64,000 nucleotides of DNA from Halothiobacillus neapolitanus c2 (GTDB lineage Bacteria; Pseudomonadota; Gammaproteobacteria; Halothiobacillales; Halothiobacillaceae). The notes below the pieces were generated by a model, which was not told the origin of the DNA, ran no database searches, and was given only the letters and a program-made list of their open reading frames with translations. The stretch is from positions 1,569,501 through 1,633,500 of the forward strand of contig NC_013422.1 in NCBI RefSeq assembly GCF_000024765.1. The letters are read 5' to 3'. Shown here one piece after another: positions 29,144-38,297 of the stretch. Made by a program: the position numbers and the translations under genes. The first letter of the stretch is position 1; each line of letters opens with the position of its first letter.

Positions 29144-29434
29144 TGAATAATACCCAATTCGGTAAAACGTGGAAGAAGATTAGTGTACCCCAGCCATCGC
29201 TGCAAAACAGGCGACAACAACGAGTGTATGAGCAAACAACGGCGATTTAATTCCCTGCACGACTTCACGCGCGCTGCCCTGCTCTATTTCGTTCATGCAA
29301 AATATTTATCTAAACCGAAGAAACCGTACCGCCCTATTTACGAACCATTCATGCGGCAGATCAGCTGATCGACTAACCTTTTTAAGATTGCAATACTACT
29401 GAACTCCAAAACCCGATCCACTGAGGAACGCACT
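29144..29434. other. Divergent intergenic region
   Basis: Separates the M16C protease and flavin reductase genes. A 46-61-codon plus-strand frame ending at 29368 has no usable ribosome binding site and no recognisable motif. Promoters for both flanking genes should lie here; I could not define them. Confidence 0.4.
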
Positions 29435-30055
29435 ATGCACATCGATCCCGCACAGCATTCAAATATGGACAACTACAAATTGCTGACGAATCTCGTCGTT
29501 CCTCGTCCAATCGCGTGGATCAGCAGCCTGAGTTCGGATGGTGTCGTCAATCTGGCACCCTACAGTTTTTTCAATGCCATCGGGAGCGACCCGCTTTATG
29601 TGATGTTCAGCGTGGGCAAAAACGATGCGGGCGGCCCCAAGGATACGGCTAGGAACGTCCATGAGAACGGTGAATTCGTCGTGAATCTGGTGACGGAAGA
29701 GTTATTCAACGCCATGAACATTTCTGCCGCAGACTTCCCTGCACAGATCAGTGAATTGGAGGTTGCCAATTTGCATACCGCGCCATCCGAAAAGATCGCG
29801 GTTCCTCGCGTGGCACAAGCCAAAGCCAGTATGGAATGCAAACTATTCAGCGAACAACAGCTCGGTGCAAACACTCTGATTATTGGGGAAGTAGTGATGT
29901 TCCACGTTCATAATGACTTGATCGATGAACGCTTGCATATCAACAACTTTGCACCAATCGGACGCATGGGCTCACCCTCCGTTTATTGCCACACGACCGA
30001 TCGCTTCGATATCGCCCGCGTCTCGTATGCGCAGTGGCAGCAAGACCACTCGTGA
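29435..30055 (+). CDS. Flavin reductase-like FMN-binding protein
   Basis: 206 aa of the flavin reductase-like split-barrel family. LVVPRPIAWISSLSSDGVVN, APYSFFNAIGSDPLYVMFSV and NFAPIGRMGSPSVYCHT are typical FMN-binding elements. GAGGAACGC lies upstream of the ATG. Members either supply reduced flavin to monooxygenases or act as FMN-binding stress proteins; the substrate here is unknown. Confidence 0.87.
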   Translation: MHIDPAQHSNMDNYKLLTNLVVPRPIAWISSLSSDGVVNLAPYSFFNAIGSDPLYVMFSVGKNDAGGPKDTARNVHENGEFVVNLVTEELFNAMNISAADFPAQISELEVANLHTAPSEKIAVPRVAQAKASMECKLFSEQQLGANTLIIGEVVMFHVHNDLIDERLHINNFAPIGRMGSPSVYCHTTDRFDIARVSYAQWQQDHS

Positions 30056-30445
30056 TCATGCTCAAAAGTGCTCGGTTCAACCTGACCAGCATTTTGACCA
30101 GACATTACGGATAACAATTACAGCGCTTTTGGGTCTTGATCGTTATTGCGATCACCCTAGACTTGCTGGCGAACATCTCGGCACAGCACCCTGATCTTGA
30201 GGTGCGCCACCATGTCGACCCGCGCACGGTTATGTACTGTGGCTTTACGAATCCTGCCACCGAAGCATGTGTGCTGCGCTTGATATCGCGCTTGCGTCCG
30301 CGCCTGCCGTGAACAGGTTCTTTGCTCACCCATTACTTTGCTCAAGAAGGCCATGGCGTCTTGCCCCTCTTCCCCGACGCAACAAACCCTGATTCAATAC
30401 CACCCCCAAACTTGTCGCCGTCTCATCCGAGGAGCCCATCGAATC
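30056..30445. other. Intergenic stretch with a possible gene remnant
   Basis: A plus-strand frame of about 60 codons ending at the TGA near 30310 is free of stops and reads HHVDPRTVMYCGFTNPATEA in its middle. I do not recognise it and it lacks a clear start, so it may be a decayed gene end. The rest holds GAGGAG (30429-30434) near the rlmD start. Confidence 0.3.
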
Positions 30446-31774
30446 GTGCGAAAACCAAAGTTGCCGAAGGGTGAATTTCAAGCCCAAATAGAATCCCTCA
30501 CCCTTGAAGGTCGTGGTGTCAGCCACATCGATGGCAAAGCCACATTTATCGGTCGCGCGTTACCGGGCGAGACGGTGCGCTTTATCTACACCAATCGGAA
30601 AAAACACTTTGACGAGGGCGATACCGTCGCCGTCGAACAAACCTCACCGGATCGCATCACCCCACCCTGCCCGCACTTTGACCAATGTGGCGGCTGCTCT
30701 ATGCAACATCTCACCAGCGAGAAACAACTGGCCACCAAAGAACAAGCACTACTCGACCAACTGCAACGCATCGGCAAGGTCAGCCCAGCAACCGTACTGC
30801 CTGCATTGGCACGGGCGAATTGGGGTTATCGCCGCAAGGCCCGGCTCGGCGTCAAATACGTACAGAAAAAAGGGCGGGTGATAGTCGGCTTCAGAGAACG
30901 ACACACCCATTTTCTCTCCGATCTGCAAAACTGCCGCGTGCTTGATCCCCGCGTAGGCGAACGACTGACCGAAATTGGCGAGATCATCCACAGCCTGGAA
31001 GCCCGTGAACGCATCCCACAAATCGAAGTGGCCTGCGGCGATGACCGTGTAGCGCTGGTATTTCGCAACCTCGACCCCCTGAGCCAGAGCGATAAGGAAA
31101 AGCTCCGGAACTTCGGCACACAGGAAGGCTTCGACATCTACCTTCAACCCGGGAGCAACGACAGCGTTCACCCACTCGACAAAGCGCACGTCGCCCCGCT
31201 GACATACGCGCATCCCAGTTTCGATGTCTCCATAGAATTCACGCCACTGGACTTCATCCAGATCAATACGGACGTCAATCGGGCCATGATTGTGCAGGCA
31301 CTGGAATGGCTGGATGTGCAACCGGGCGATCATGTACTCGACCTTTTCGCCGGACTCGGAAATTTCACCCTACCCATCGCCCGCAAGGCCGCCAAAGTAA
31401 CCGCCGTTGAGCTAGATGAACACATGGTCAAGCGCGGTGCGCAATCGGCCGCCGCCAACGGCATCACAAATACCGAACATGTCATCGGCAACCTGTTTGA
31501 ACCCGATCCGACTCATCTCTGGATGCAACAAACCTACGACCGCGTTCTGCTCGACCCACCCCGCGCCGGCGCCGAAGCCATGATGCCGCACATCGCGCGC
31601 TTCGCCCCCGAACGGATTGTGTATGTATCCTGTCATCCGGGCTCACTGGCACGCGATGCCCACATCCTGGTACGTGAACACGGCTACCGCCTGATCGCTG
31701 CGGGCGTCATGGACATGTTCCCGCATACCAGCCACATTGAATCCATGGCCGTATTCGAGCGAGCAAAGACATAA
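30446..31774 (+). CDS. rlmD: 23S rRNA (uracil(1939)-C(5))-methyltransferase RlmD
   Basis: About 442 aa. N-terminal TRAM domain (FQAQIESLTLEGRGVSHIDG), then the 4Fe-4S cysteine cluster CPHFDQCGGC plus a later Cys in LQNCRVLD. The Rossmann methyltransferase domain has DLFAGLGNFTLPIARK, LDPPRAGAEA and VSCHPGSLARD; the catalytic Cys is the one in VSCHP. The usual Asn in this motif is His. GTG 30446 is chosen because RKPKLPKGEF matches the family N-terminus; a frame from 30338 adds a non-homologous 36 residues. Confidence 0.92.
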   Translation: MRKPKLPKGEFQAQIESLTLEGRGVSHIDGKATFIGRALPGETVRFIYTNRKKHFDEGDTVAVEQTSPDRITPPCPHFDQCGGCSMQHLTSEKQLATKEQALLDQLQRIGKVSPATVLPALARANWGYRRKARLGVKYVQKKGRVIVGFRERHTHFLSDLQNCRVLDPRVGERLTEIGEIIHSLEARERIPQIEVACGDDRVALVFRNLDPLSQSDKEKLRNFGTQEGFDIYLQPGSNDSVHPLDKAHVAPLTYAHPSFDVSIEFTPLDFIQINTDVNRAMIVQALEWLDVQPGDHVLDLFAGLGNFTLPIARKAAKVTAVELDEHMVKRGAQSAAANGITNTEHVIGNLFEPDPTHLWMQQTYDRVLLDPPRAGAEAMMPHIARFAPERIVYVSCHPGSLARDAHILVREHGYRLIAAGVMDMFPHTSHIESMAVFERAKT

Positions 31775-31853
31775 GTTTGTTTGCTAAAGCCCCGCACGAT
31801 TGCTAGAATCCGCGCCACTTTCCTGCCCGTCTGTCTAGACGCGCGAAAAAACT

Positions 31854-31944
31854 GGAGCGGTGTCCGAGTGGTTGAAGGAGCACGCCTGGAAAGTGTGTAT
31901 ACGGTAACCCCGTATCGAGGGTTCGAATCCCTCTCGCTCCGCCA
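31854..31944 (+). tRNA. tRNA-Ser (anticodon GGA)
   Basis: 91 nt including an encoded CCA. Acceptor GGAGCGG pairs with TCGCTCC. The anticodon loop CTGGAAA gives GGA. A long variable arm (class II) and the T arm GGGTTCGAATCCC are present. The polysaccharide region begins directly after it, so it may be an integration site. Confidence 0.95.
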
Positions 31945-32305
31945 TTTTTCATATGTATTCGCTTGATTCTAAAGCGAATTGCAAACAAACCAGACGATCA
32001 TGCCCACACCCATGCCCACACTTTGATGTTTGGCAGGAAAGTGCGGCTCCATGACCATCCGAATTCGTCTTGTTTTCTTTAGCGAAAAAACATCCCAAAT
32101 CAGAATCCCTCTGTAGCGTTTGATTGGCTTGGGTTGCTTAGCTTTGCATGCTATCGGAAAAGTTCTGCGCACGCCGATCTCTATTCGTTTTTGAATGAGG
32201 GCCAAAAACAATGGCATTGGGTTAAGACAGAAGGGCAGAATGATCGAATTTTACTGGATTGAGGACACGGGAGTTACGAGGCACCCAAAAAAATACGGGT
32301 TTGCA
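31945..32305. other. Non-coding junction between tRNA-Ser and the polysaccharide region
   Basis: No gene can be supported. A minus-strand frame 31969-32217 (82 codons, basic) has no recognised motif. A plus-strand run ATGCCCACACCCATGCCC is too short to code. An integrase remnant is conceivable next to a tRNA but is not demonstrated. Confidence 0.4.
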
Positions 32306-33202
32306 TCAACTCTTTTTTTTGGCGTGATTCAATTCAAGCAGCGGTAGCCAATACCAGTCGTTAGGGGCGTGCATAACCCATTGCTCTAATTTTTGATCCA
32401 GCATGTCAGCAAAATGTCTCGTCCGTTCGGCGGGGCTGCCTTCCCTTGGCAATGGCAAAGGTGACTCAATCACCGCGCGATAGTCACCCTGTTCGGTGGT
32501 TTCAAAATGCACAGGCAAAACAGTCATTTGGTGCTTTATTGCTAAGCGCGCCGCAAACCAGCGATTGCCGGCGTATAACGGTTCACGTCCTAGGCGGGGG
32601 GCACGAACTTCACCTTCGGCTTCTTCATCGATAAACAAAATCAGATTACTACCCTCATAAATAGCGCGGGCAACTTCGCGCATCGTATGAGGGCCCGCAG
32701 GGATTAACTTCCCCGGCTTCCCTTCCGCTAATCGCCAACCCATGCGGACCTTCTGGGTGATCTGTTCGCGTGCACCGGTTTGCGGCACATAGATGTCGCA
32801 GAATTGCCCGCCAATGAGTTCCGCTACTCGGCCGATGAGCTCCCACTGCGACAAATGCGCCGTGACGATTAACACTGGGCCCTTGAGCTTTGCAAAGTGT
32901 TCGGCACCAGAAATGGTCAAACGATTCGCACGTACCAGCCGATGCAGCACAGGAATTTGTGCCAACACACGTCCCATGCAACCTTGATGTTCGATAATAA
33001 ACCGCTCGCGTTCTGCCGCATCCTGTATACCCCAAAGCCGTTCGAAATGGTTATGCATTCGCTGAGCCCACTTTCTATTGGCACGAATACCCCTGCGTGC
33101 ATGGCGTTCGCCTAAGAATGTACCGATTCTGTCCACCCAATTGAGCGGCAGCACCATGAACAAACGCGCGAGCAGCAGATCTTTTGCATCGTTTACATTC
33201 AT
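32306..33202 (-). CDS. LpxL/HtrB-like lysophospholipid acyltransferase
   Basis: 298 aa. The acyltransferase signature H-x4-E is HLSQWE at residues 116-121 after VLIVTAHL. Further family segments are NLILFIDEEAEGE and HQMTVLPVHFE. The family transfers acyl chains to lipid A precursors or lyso-lipids at the inner membrane. GAGG five bases upstream supports ATG 33202. It begins only seven bases after the P450 gene stop and is the last gene of a minus-strand run that includes kpsS, which suggests a job on the capsule lipid anchor or a related lipid rather than lipid A. That job is inference. Confidence 0.85.
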   Translation of the reverse strand: MNVNDAKDLLLARLFMVLPLNWVDRIGTFLGERHARRGIRANRKWAQRMHNHFERLWGIQDAAERERFIIEHQGCMGRVLAQIPVLHRLVRANRLTISGAEHFAKLKGPVLIVTAHLSQWELIGRVAELIGGQFCDIYVPQTGAREQITQKVRMGWRLAEGKPGKLIPAGPHTMREVARAIYEGSNLILFIDEEAEGEVRAPRLGREPLYAGNRWFAARLAIKHQMTVLPVHFETTEQGDYRAVIESPLPLPREGSPAERTRHFADMLDQKLEQWVMHAPNDWYWLPLLELNHAKKKS

Positions 33203-33209
33203 GCTCACC

Positions 33210-34664
33210 TCATTGCGGCGGTGTTACGCTGGACGCGGTTGGCTCAAGCTGCATGGGTAAGCCGTCTTGTGGGCGCAAGGTGAGTCTGCATTCAATTTCC
33301 ACCTCATGCCCTACTTTGAGCTTGGCGCGAAAGCGCTGTGCCAGTGTGGCCAGACACAAAATCCCTTCGGTCAGCCCAAAACGCAACCCCAGGCACACCC
33401 GAGGCCCGACACTGAAGGGAATGTACACAAACTTGTCGGGGCGGGGCTGCCCGGGCATGAAACGCTCTGGGATGAAGTGATTGGGCTTTTCCCAATACAG
33501 ATTATGGCGATGCAGCAACCAGGGAATAACCAAAATAATGGAATTTGGCGGCACGGCTTTGCCGCGAATCTCATCGCTGGCGCGTGCCTGTCGGCTCAAA
33601 ACCGGTACGGGCGGATACAGCCGCAAGGTTTCTTCAAAAATTGCCCGCGTGTATGGCAACTGCGGCACATCCTCAAAGCGCGGTGAGCGATCACCCAGCA
33701 TTTGGGTTAACTCTTCTTGGAGTTTTTCGGCCACGCGGGGGTAGCGATCCAGCAAATACCAAACCCATGCCAGGCTATTTGCGGTGGTTTCGTGCCCGGC
33801 CATAAACATCACAATCGCTTCATTTCGCGCATCGACGCTAGACAGTGGGCAGCGCTTTCCACTGGTTTTTTTGCTGGTGTGTTCGCCCAATAGATAGGAG
33901 AGTAAAGTGGGCGATTCGGGTTTGGCGCGCTGCGGATGACGTTCGATGATTTGATCAATCACTGTGTGAATTTTTTGCGCCGCCCGCAGGCTTTGCCACT
34001 TAGCCATGGGGTTACCCAACCATTTTAAGTGCGGCAGGCCGAATGAATCAGAGAAATTAAGTTGCTCGATCGCTTTTTGATACTGTGAGAAATTATCGAC
34101 AACGGTCGCCGCTTCTGCCTCTGAAGTATCGTCGCCAAAAATCGTTCGGCCGATAATGCGCGAGGTCAAGCGCGCCATCTCGTTCAGCATATCGATCGAA
34201 CTACCCGCCGGCAGGCTTTCCCAGTGATCGGCCAATTCGCGGGCAGAATCCACCATGATGGCCGCGAAATCGGGCAACAGCTCGGATTCAAATGCCGGTG
34301 CGCAATACGCGCGGCGCTCTTTCCACACCGCGCCATCGCTCACAAATAAACCATCACCCAATAATGGCTCAAGCGAATGACGCATTTGCGGGCTTTTTTG
34401 ATCGTAATTATCGTGCTCATCCAAAAACACGCGCCGCACGCTATCCGGGCTGTTACAAATAAAATAATGCTGTTTGAATAATTGGGCGGTAAATGTTTTG
34501 CCTTCATACGCCCGCTTGGGCCACAAAACCAATAAATTTTTGCGTAATTTCAAAATAGCCGACCAGTCTTTAAGCCAAGTATCGGGCGGCGCTACCGCGA
34601 CCGGCGGCGGCTCATTCAAATCACGGTAGGCTTCGGGCAAGCGTTCAAAAGTGCTTTCAGGCAT
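33210..34664 (-). CDS. Cytochrome P450
   Basis: 484 aa soluble P450 without a membrane anchor or fused reductase. I-helix AGHETT at 289-294, ExxR at 345-348 (EETLRLYPP), and haem loop FSVGPRVCLG with ligand Cys424. The overall pattern (ETLRLYPPVPVLSRQA, IPFSVGPRVC) resembles fatty-acid-hydroxylase-like CYP families, but substrate cannot be assigned. Its ATG overlaps the kpsS stop by eight bases, so it is translationally coupled to capsule initiation. A P450 in a kps operon is unusual. No ferredoxin or reductase gene is nearby. Confidence 0.93.
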   Translation of the reverse strand: MPESTFERLPEAYRDLNEPPPVAVAPPDTWLKDWSAILKLRKNLLVLWPKRAYEGKTFTAQLFKQHYFICNSPDSVRRVFLDEHDNYDQKSPQMRHSLEPLLGDGLFVSDGAVWKERRAYCAPAFESELLPDFAAIMVDSARELADHWESLPAGSSIDMLNEMARLTSRIIGRTIFGDDTSEAEAATVVDNFSQYQKAIEQLNFSDSFGLPHLKWLGNPMAKWQSLRAAQKIHTVIDQIIERHPQRAKPESPTLLSYLLGEHTSKKTSGKRCPLSSVDARNEAIVMFMAGHETTANSLAWVWYLLDRYPRVAEKLQEELTQMLGDRSPRFEDVPQLPYTRAIFEETLRLYPPVPVLSRQARASDEIRGKAVPPNSIILVIPWLLHRHNLYWEKPNHFIPERFMPGQPRPDKFVYIPFSVGPRVCLGLRFGLTEGILCLATLAQRFRAKLKVGHEVEIECRLTLRPQDGLPMQLEPTASSVTPPQ

Positions 34665-35925
34665 GATTAATCAGTTCCTGAGTTAAATGAGACGGTTCTG
34701 TGAGTCGTTGGGCAAAATTGATAACGCTTGGCGAGCCATCCGCGCGGCCAAAAAACACGCCGCGAATTTGCGTTTGCTGCACCAATAAACGAATAAAGTC
34801 GGCTAATTGCGTGGCATCCGGCGGTGTCGGGTTCTGCCAAAAATCATCCAGGCTTTGGGTATCCACCAGCTCCGGCACATCATACACACAGGCACCCAGC
34901 ACCTTAACCGCTCGCCCCATCTGTAACGCCTGCAATCCTGATGTGCTATTAACCGTCACTACGCCCCGCGCCTTGCGCATCATGGCATTCAAATCGCCAC
35001 CATTGAAATAAAACACCCGCTCGGCAATACCCAACTGACGGGCTTCTTTTTGAATCTGTTTATTCCAGTTGTGCAACCCCGGATCCCAAGGATGGCTTTT
35101 AATCAGCAAGTCACATTCTATTGGGGCATGGCGCGCAAACGATGCCAACACAAGCGAGATGGCATCGCCCATACCCGCAAAGGGCGAATAGGCCTGAATT
35201 TGAAAATCGTGATTAAGTTGCAAGGGGAACACAAAATACGCCCTGCCCCGCCTATTGATATGTGCAAATAGGCGCAGCGCGGGTTTTTGCTGCCACGCCT
35301 TAACCAACAAACTTAACCCCATCGCCGGAAAATAAATCAAAGGATGCGGGCGGGCATCCGATTGTTGATAACGGGGATAAAACACAGAAAAAAACACCGT
35401 CGCAAAACTGGCCGCCAAATCGCCCAGCGACATGCGCCAACTGCTGTCGTGATATTTCCGTTGAAAATCCACGGGGGGTAAATTTGCCGCCAATCGCTCA
35501 ATTTCAGCCAGATCGCGCGGCATGGTCGAATTACCCCCCAAGCCATTGGCTTCAAGCGTAATCCAGTCGGGTCGCAGATAACCAAAGTCGGTCGCCCACA
35601 CCCGAACGCCCGCCGCTTTGGCGACCTGAACAGCCTCGCGGTGGTATTTGCGTTGCTCGCCCAACAGCACCACATCGGTGGCGTGGGCATCGTGCAGCCA
35701 TTGGCCAAAAAAGTTCGGCCAATCGGCCAAGGTGCCGCGATAACTCAACGCGCGCCGATCATGCCAAAACAACCAATCGCCCGCACAAAAGTTAATGCGA
35801 CTCACCCGATGGCTACTCTTTTCGAGCGCATCGCCCACAAGACGAAAAAAAGCAGATGGCATACCCTGCAAAAAAACAAAATGCCGAGATGCTTTTGCTG
35901 ATTGATTCCATGCCAACTTACTCAT
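34657..35925 (-). CDS. kpsS: Capsule lipid-anchor Kdo transferase KpsS
   Basis: 422 aa. Matches the KpsS pattern throughout: RHFVFLQGMPSAFFRLVGDA, NFCAGDWLFW, FGYLRPDWITLEANGLGGNS, LLIKSHPWDPG, and ARGVVTVNSTSGLQALQMGR. KpsS adds the first beta-Kdo to lysophosphatidylglycerol, starting the poly-Kdo linker that KpsC extends. ATG 35925 has GAGG five bases upstream; that ribosome binding site lies at the end of a repeat element (35932-36030). A GTG at 35931 is not preferred. Followed by the P450 gene with overlap. Confidence 0.9.
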   Translation of the reverse strand: MSKLAWNQSAKASRHFVFLQGMPSAFFRLVGDALEKSSHRVSRINFCAGDWLFWHDRRALSYRGTLADWPNFFGQWLHDAHATDVVLLGEQRKYHREAVQVAKAAGVRVWATDFGYLRPDWITLEANGLGGNSTMPRDLAEIERLAANLPPVDFQRKYHDSSWRMSLGDLAASFATVFFSVFYPRYQQSDARPHPLIYFPAMGLSLLVKAWQQKPALRLFAHINRRGRAYFVFPLQLNHDFQIQAYSPFAGMGDAISLVLASFARHAPIECDLLIKSHPWDPGLHNWNKQIQKEARQLGIAERVFYFNGGDLNAMMRKARGVVTVNSTSGLQALQMGRAVKVLGACVYDVPELVDTQSLDDFWQNPTPPDATQLADFIRLLVQQTQIRGVFFGRADGSPSVINFAQRLTEPSHLTQELINHA

Positions 35926-35931
35926 GGGCAC

Positions 35932-36030
35932 CTCGAAATACCCGTGATTCGTCGTTCCCGCGAAAGCGGGAACCCAGAAAAGTCAAGGGCGCTGGATTCC
36001 CGCCTACGCGGGAATGACGAGTTTTTCGAG
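35932..36030 (-). repeat. Double-palindrome repeat, copy A
   Basis: About 99 bp with terminal CTCGAAA/TTTCGAG. Contains two 20 bp palindromes, one with GTTCCC-N8-GGGAAC and one ATTCCC-N8-GGGAAT, here in reverse orientation compared with copies B, C, D, F, G. Lies between the epimerase gene and kpsS; its GAGG end abuts the kpsS start. Confidence 0.9.
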
Positions 36031-36036
36031 ATTCCC

Positions 36037-37074
36037 TCATGACATTTCGCTCTGCTGCGCCTTGAACCAAGCAACAGAACGCGCAAGGCTGGTGGCATAA
36101 TCCACTGTCCCAAGCGGTGCACCTGCGTTTTGGATGCGCTCAATCGAATGCCCGCAAGTTTTACCGAAAATCTGCACAATCAACGGGTGCAACAAAGGCT
36201 CGCCGGACAAGCGCAGCATCGAATGCCCCCCAGCAATCAACCGTGCCGCCATTATCGCTGGCCAATACCCCAAATTCAGAACGATGCCCTTTCCCGCCAA
36301 CTGCGCCTTGAAATCACGAAGAAACTCGTTCCAGCTCACCGCATATGGATCGCGCGCATTGAACACCGCATTCAAAGCATTCGCGCTCACCCCCGACCAA
36401 AGCAACACGTCAAGCAGGTTGTCCACATCGATCAAGCCAGCATGAACCTGCCCGCTGTTGATTTTCAGCATTAATCCCGATACCAGTTCCTTACCTATCC
36501 TTGAAATAAACGGGCTGCCGGGCCCTGTGATATTACCGGGCCGAATCACCGTGTACGGAATACCCAAGCGGTCGCATTCAGCACGCATAGTTTTCTCGCC
36601 GAGCCGTTTGCTCTCACCGTAGCCAAAGTCGTTGACGGGCAGCGGCATGGACTCATCGGCGGGCCTAACCGGAAAGCCATATACATCCACAGTAGAAACA
36701 TGCACCAAGCGCCGCAAACGATCATGCGGCGCACGATTTATCGCGGCTATCAGGTTGCAAACCCCTTCGATATTGGCGGCATCGTAATTGGCTCGCTGAT
36801 CCCAGGTCGCAACATTCGCAGCGCAGTGGAAAATAAAGTCGCAATCGCAAACAGCCTGTTCAAGTGCTGCAAGCGATGACAAATCACCCGGCACAATGGT
36901 TAATCTTGATGCGATATCTGGCGGTAATTTTTCGGGCGAACGCGCCAGCACCGTCACACGAGCACCAAACTTCAATAATCGCCGAACCAAATGCCCGCCC
37001 AAAAACCCCGTGGCACCTGTCACACACACAGTGGCTCCGGCGTAGTCCGTTGACTGGTTAGCGCAGGCAGCCAT
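36037..37074 (-). CDS. NAD-dependent epimerase/dehydratase (extended SDR)
   Basis: 345 aa. Rossmann motif GATGFLG at 20-26, FHCAANVATWDQ, HVSTVDVYGF and catalytic YGESK (Tyr152, Lys156). Resembles the sugar-nucleotide epimerase and 3-beta-HSD-like branch, so substrate could be a nucleotide sugar or a lipid-linked compound. Part of the minus-strand run export lipoprotein, GNAT, epimerase, kpsS. Starts 17 bp after the GNAT gene ends. Confidence 0.85.
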   Translation of the reverse strand: MAACANQSTDYAGATVCVTGATGFLGGHLVRRLLKFGARVTVLARSPEKLPPDIASRLTIVPGDLSSLAALEQAVCDCDFIFHCAANVATWDQRANYDAANIEGVCNLIAAINRAPHDRLRRLVHVSTVDVYGFPVRPADESMPLPVNDFGYGESKRLGEKTMRAECDRLGIPYTVIRPGNITGPGSPFISRIGKELVSGLMLKINSGQVHAGLIDVDNLLDVLLWSGVSANALNAVFNARDPYAVSWNEFLRDFKAQLAGKGIVLNLGYWPAIMAARLIAGGHSMLRLSGEPLLHPLIVQIFGKTCGHSIERIQNAGAPLGTVDYATSLARSVAWFKAQQSEMS

Positions 37075-37091
37075 GGCTTAATCGTGCCCGT

Positions 37092-38258
37092 TCATGGTTC
37101 ATCGGCTTCATTGGCAGCGGCATCTTGCGACTGAGATTTAAACACCTGCTTATCGCGCAAGTTCGGCAACTTATTCAGTAAGGCATAAACGCGCCCCACA
37201 ATCGGGTTAATCAAATCGTTTGGGCTACGAATCGCAAAGCGAATCGGCTCCAGCCGCGCGCCGGCATCCTGTTTGATTGGGTAGGTTGTTAGCCCCATCT
37301 CCAGACGCTTGGCATCCAGATCGATCGTGGTTTGTATTACCGCCTGCACCACATACAAATACAAGCTGTCATTCACCGGCTCAGCGCGGCCAAAATACAG
37401 CCAACGCACTTCATCTCGGTCATGCAGCAGTAAAGCGTGACCTACCCAGTTTTCGCCCTTGAAAAAACGCAAGATTTTGGCGTGAGGGCGCAATTGCTGC
37501 GATAGCTCCCGATAAAAAGTAGGCGTAAGCACCTCGCGCTGAAACTCATTCGCTCGTTCGTGCACATTCATCCATTGAGCGCATAAGTCATCAGCCAGAT
37601 GGGCGAAATCATCCAGCAGGTCATGATGAACATCGAGCTCTGCGTTCTTCCTTAAATGATTATTCACCTTGCTGCGGTAATAGCTTTTCAAATCAGCGCG
37701 ATAGGCCTCGATACTGGGCCAACGAATATCCAGATAAGTATTGGGCAAGCCCATCACCTCGTGATAACCCAAATTTTTCAGAGGCTCAAACAGCCCCTCT
37801 TCAGGGGTTTCGAAATCGCGCAGTAGCATTAAAAGCACACCATCCTTCCGCGCCTGCTGCTTGAGTGCCTTATGCAAGGGCTCGACCAAATCGCTCAAGT
37901 CAACATCAGGGTGAATCACAAACGGCGGGCTGTTCAAGATAATGGGTGTGCCGCACTCAAGCATCTTTAGCTTCAGAAAATTACTGTAAAACCGGCGGGC
38001 TTTAATCAGAAAATTACGCAGCCAAAGCGGGGCGAAAATAGCGATGTCGGTCGTCACCACGTAGCAGGTTGTCGACCCGATGGGTTGATCATCAGCATCA
38101 AAAAAGATCACATAGCGGTATGCAAAATCATTGAGATGTGACTGCTCAATAACCCGCCAAAACGCATGTGAAAAGGTAATTGACCGATTCGCAACCAGCC
38201 CATCCCACAAAAGAGGATCAATCTGCGTGATCGATGAGAACACCCGCGTTTTGATCAT
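37092..38258 (-). CDS. GNAT/FemAB-like acyltransferase
   Basis: About 388 aa. The arrangement fits the two-GNAT-fold acetyltransferase family seen in polysaccharide loci: TFSHAFWRVIEQS near the N-terminus and ILRFFKGENWVGHALLLHDRD, WLYFGRAE in the C-terminal half. Likely N-acylates an amino sugar or aminoacyl group of the polymer; the acceptor is unknown. GGAAAGG six bases upstream decides ATG 38258. A longer frame to 38342 exists only because the repeat element at 38298-38395 happens to be open; those residues are translated repeat. Confidence 0.75.
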   Translation of the reverse strand: MIKTRVFSSITQIDPLLWDGLVANRSITFSHAFWRVIEQSHLNDFAYRYVIFFDADDQPIGSTTCYVVTTDIAIFAPLWLRNFLIKARRFYSNFLKLKMLECGTPIILNSPPFVIHPDVDLSDLVEPLHKALKQQARKDGVLLMLLRDFETPEEGLFEPLKNLGYHEVMGLPNTYLDIRWPSIEAYRADLKSYYRSKVNNHLRKNAELDVHHDLLDDFAHLADDLCAQWMNVHERANEFQREVLTPTFYRELSQQLRPHAKILRFFKGENWVGHALLLHDRDEVRWLYFGRAEPVNDSLYLYVVQAVIQTTIDLDAKRLEMGLTTYPIKQDAGARLEPIRFAIRSPNDLINPIVGRVYALLNKLPNLRDKQVFKSQSQDAAANEADEP

Positions 38259-38297
38259 AAGCATCCTTTCCAACCAATATTTTCGACATACGGGAAG

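Noticed and set aside
29183-29368. 61-codon plus-strand frame between the protease and flavin reductase genes
   Set aside because: No ribosome binding site, no family signal, AT-rich divergent promoter region.
31969-32217. 82-codon minus-strand frame after tRNA-Ser, considered as an integrase remnant
   Set aside because: No integrase motif (no R-H-R-Y residues) could be identified.
32306-33202. Assigning the acyltransferase as lipid A enzyme LpxL or LpxM
   Set aside because: Only the H-x4-E family signature is clear; the kpsS-P450 context suggests a different acceptor.
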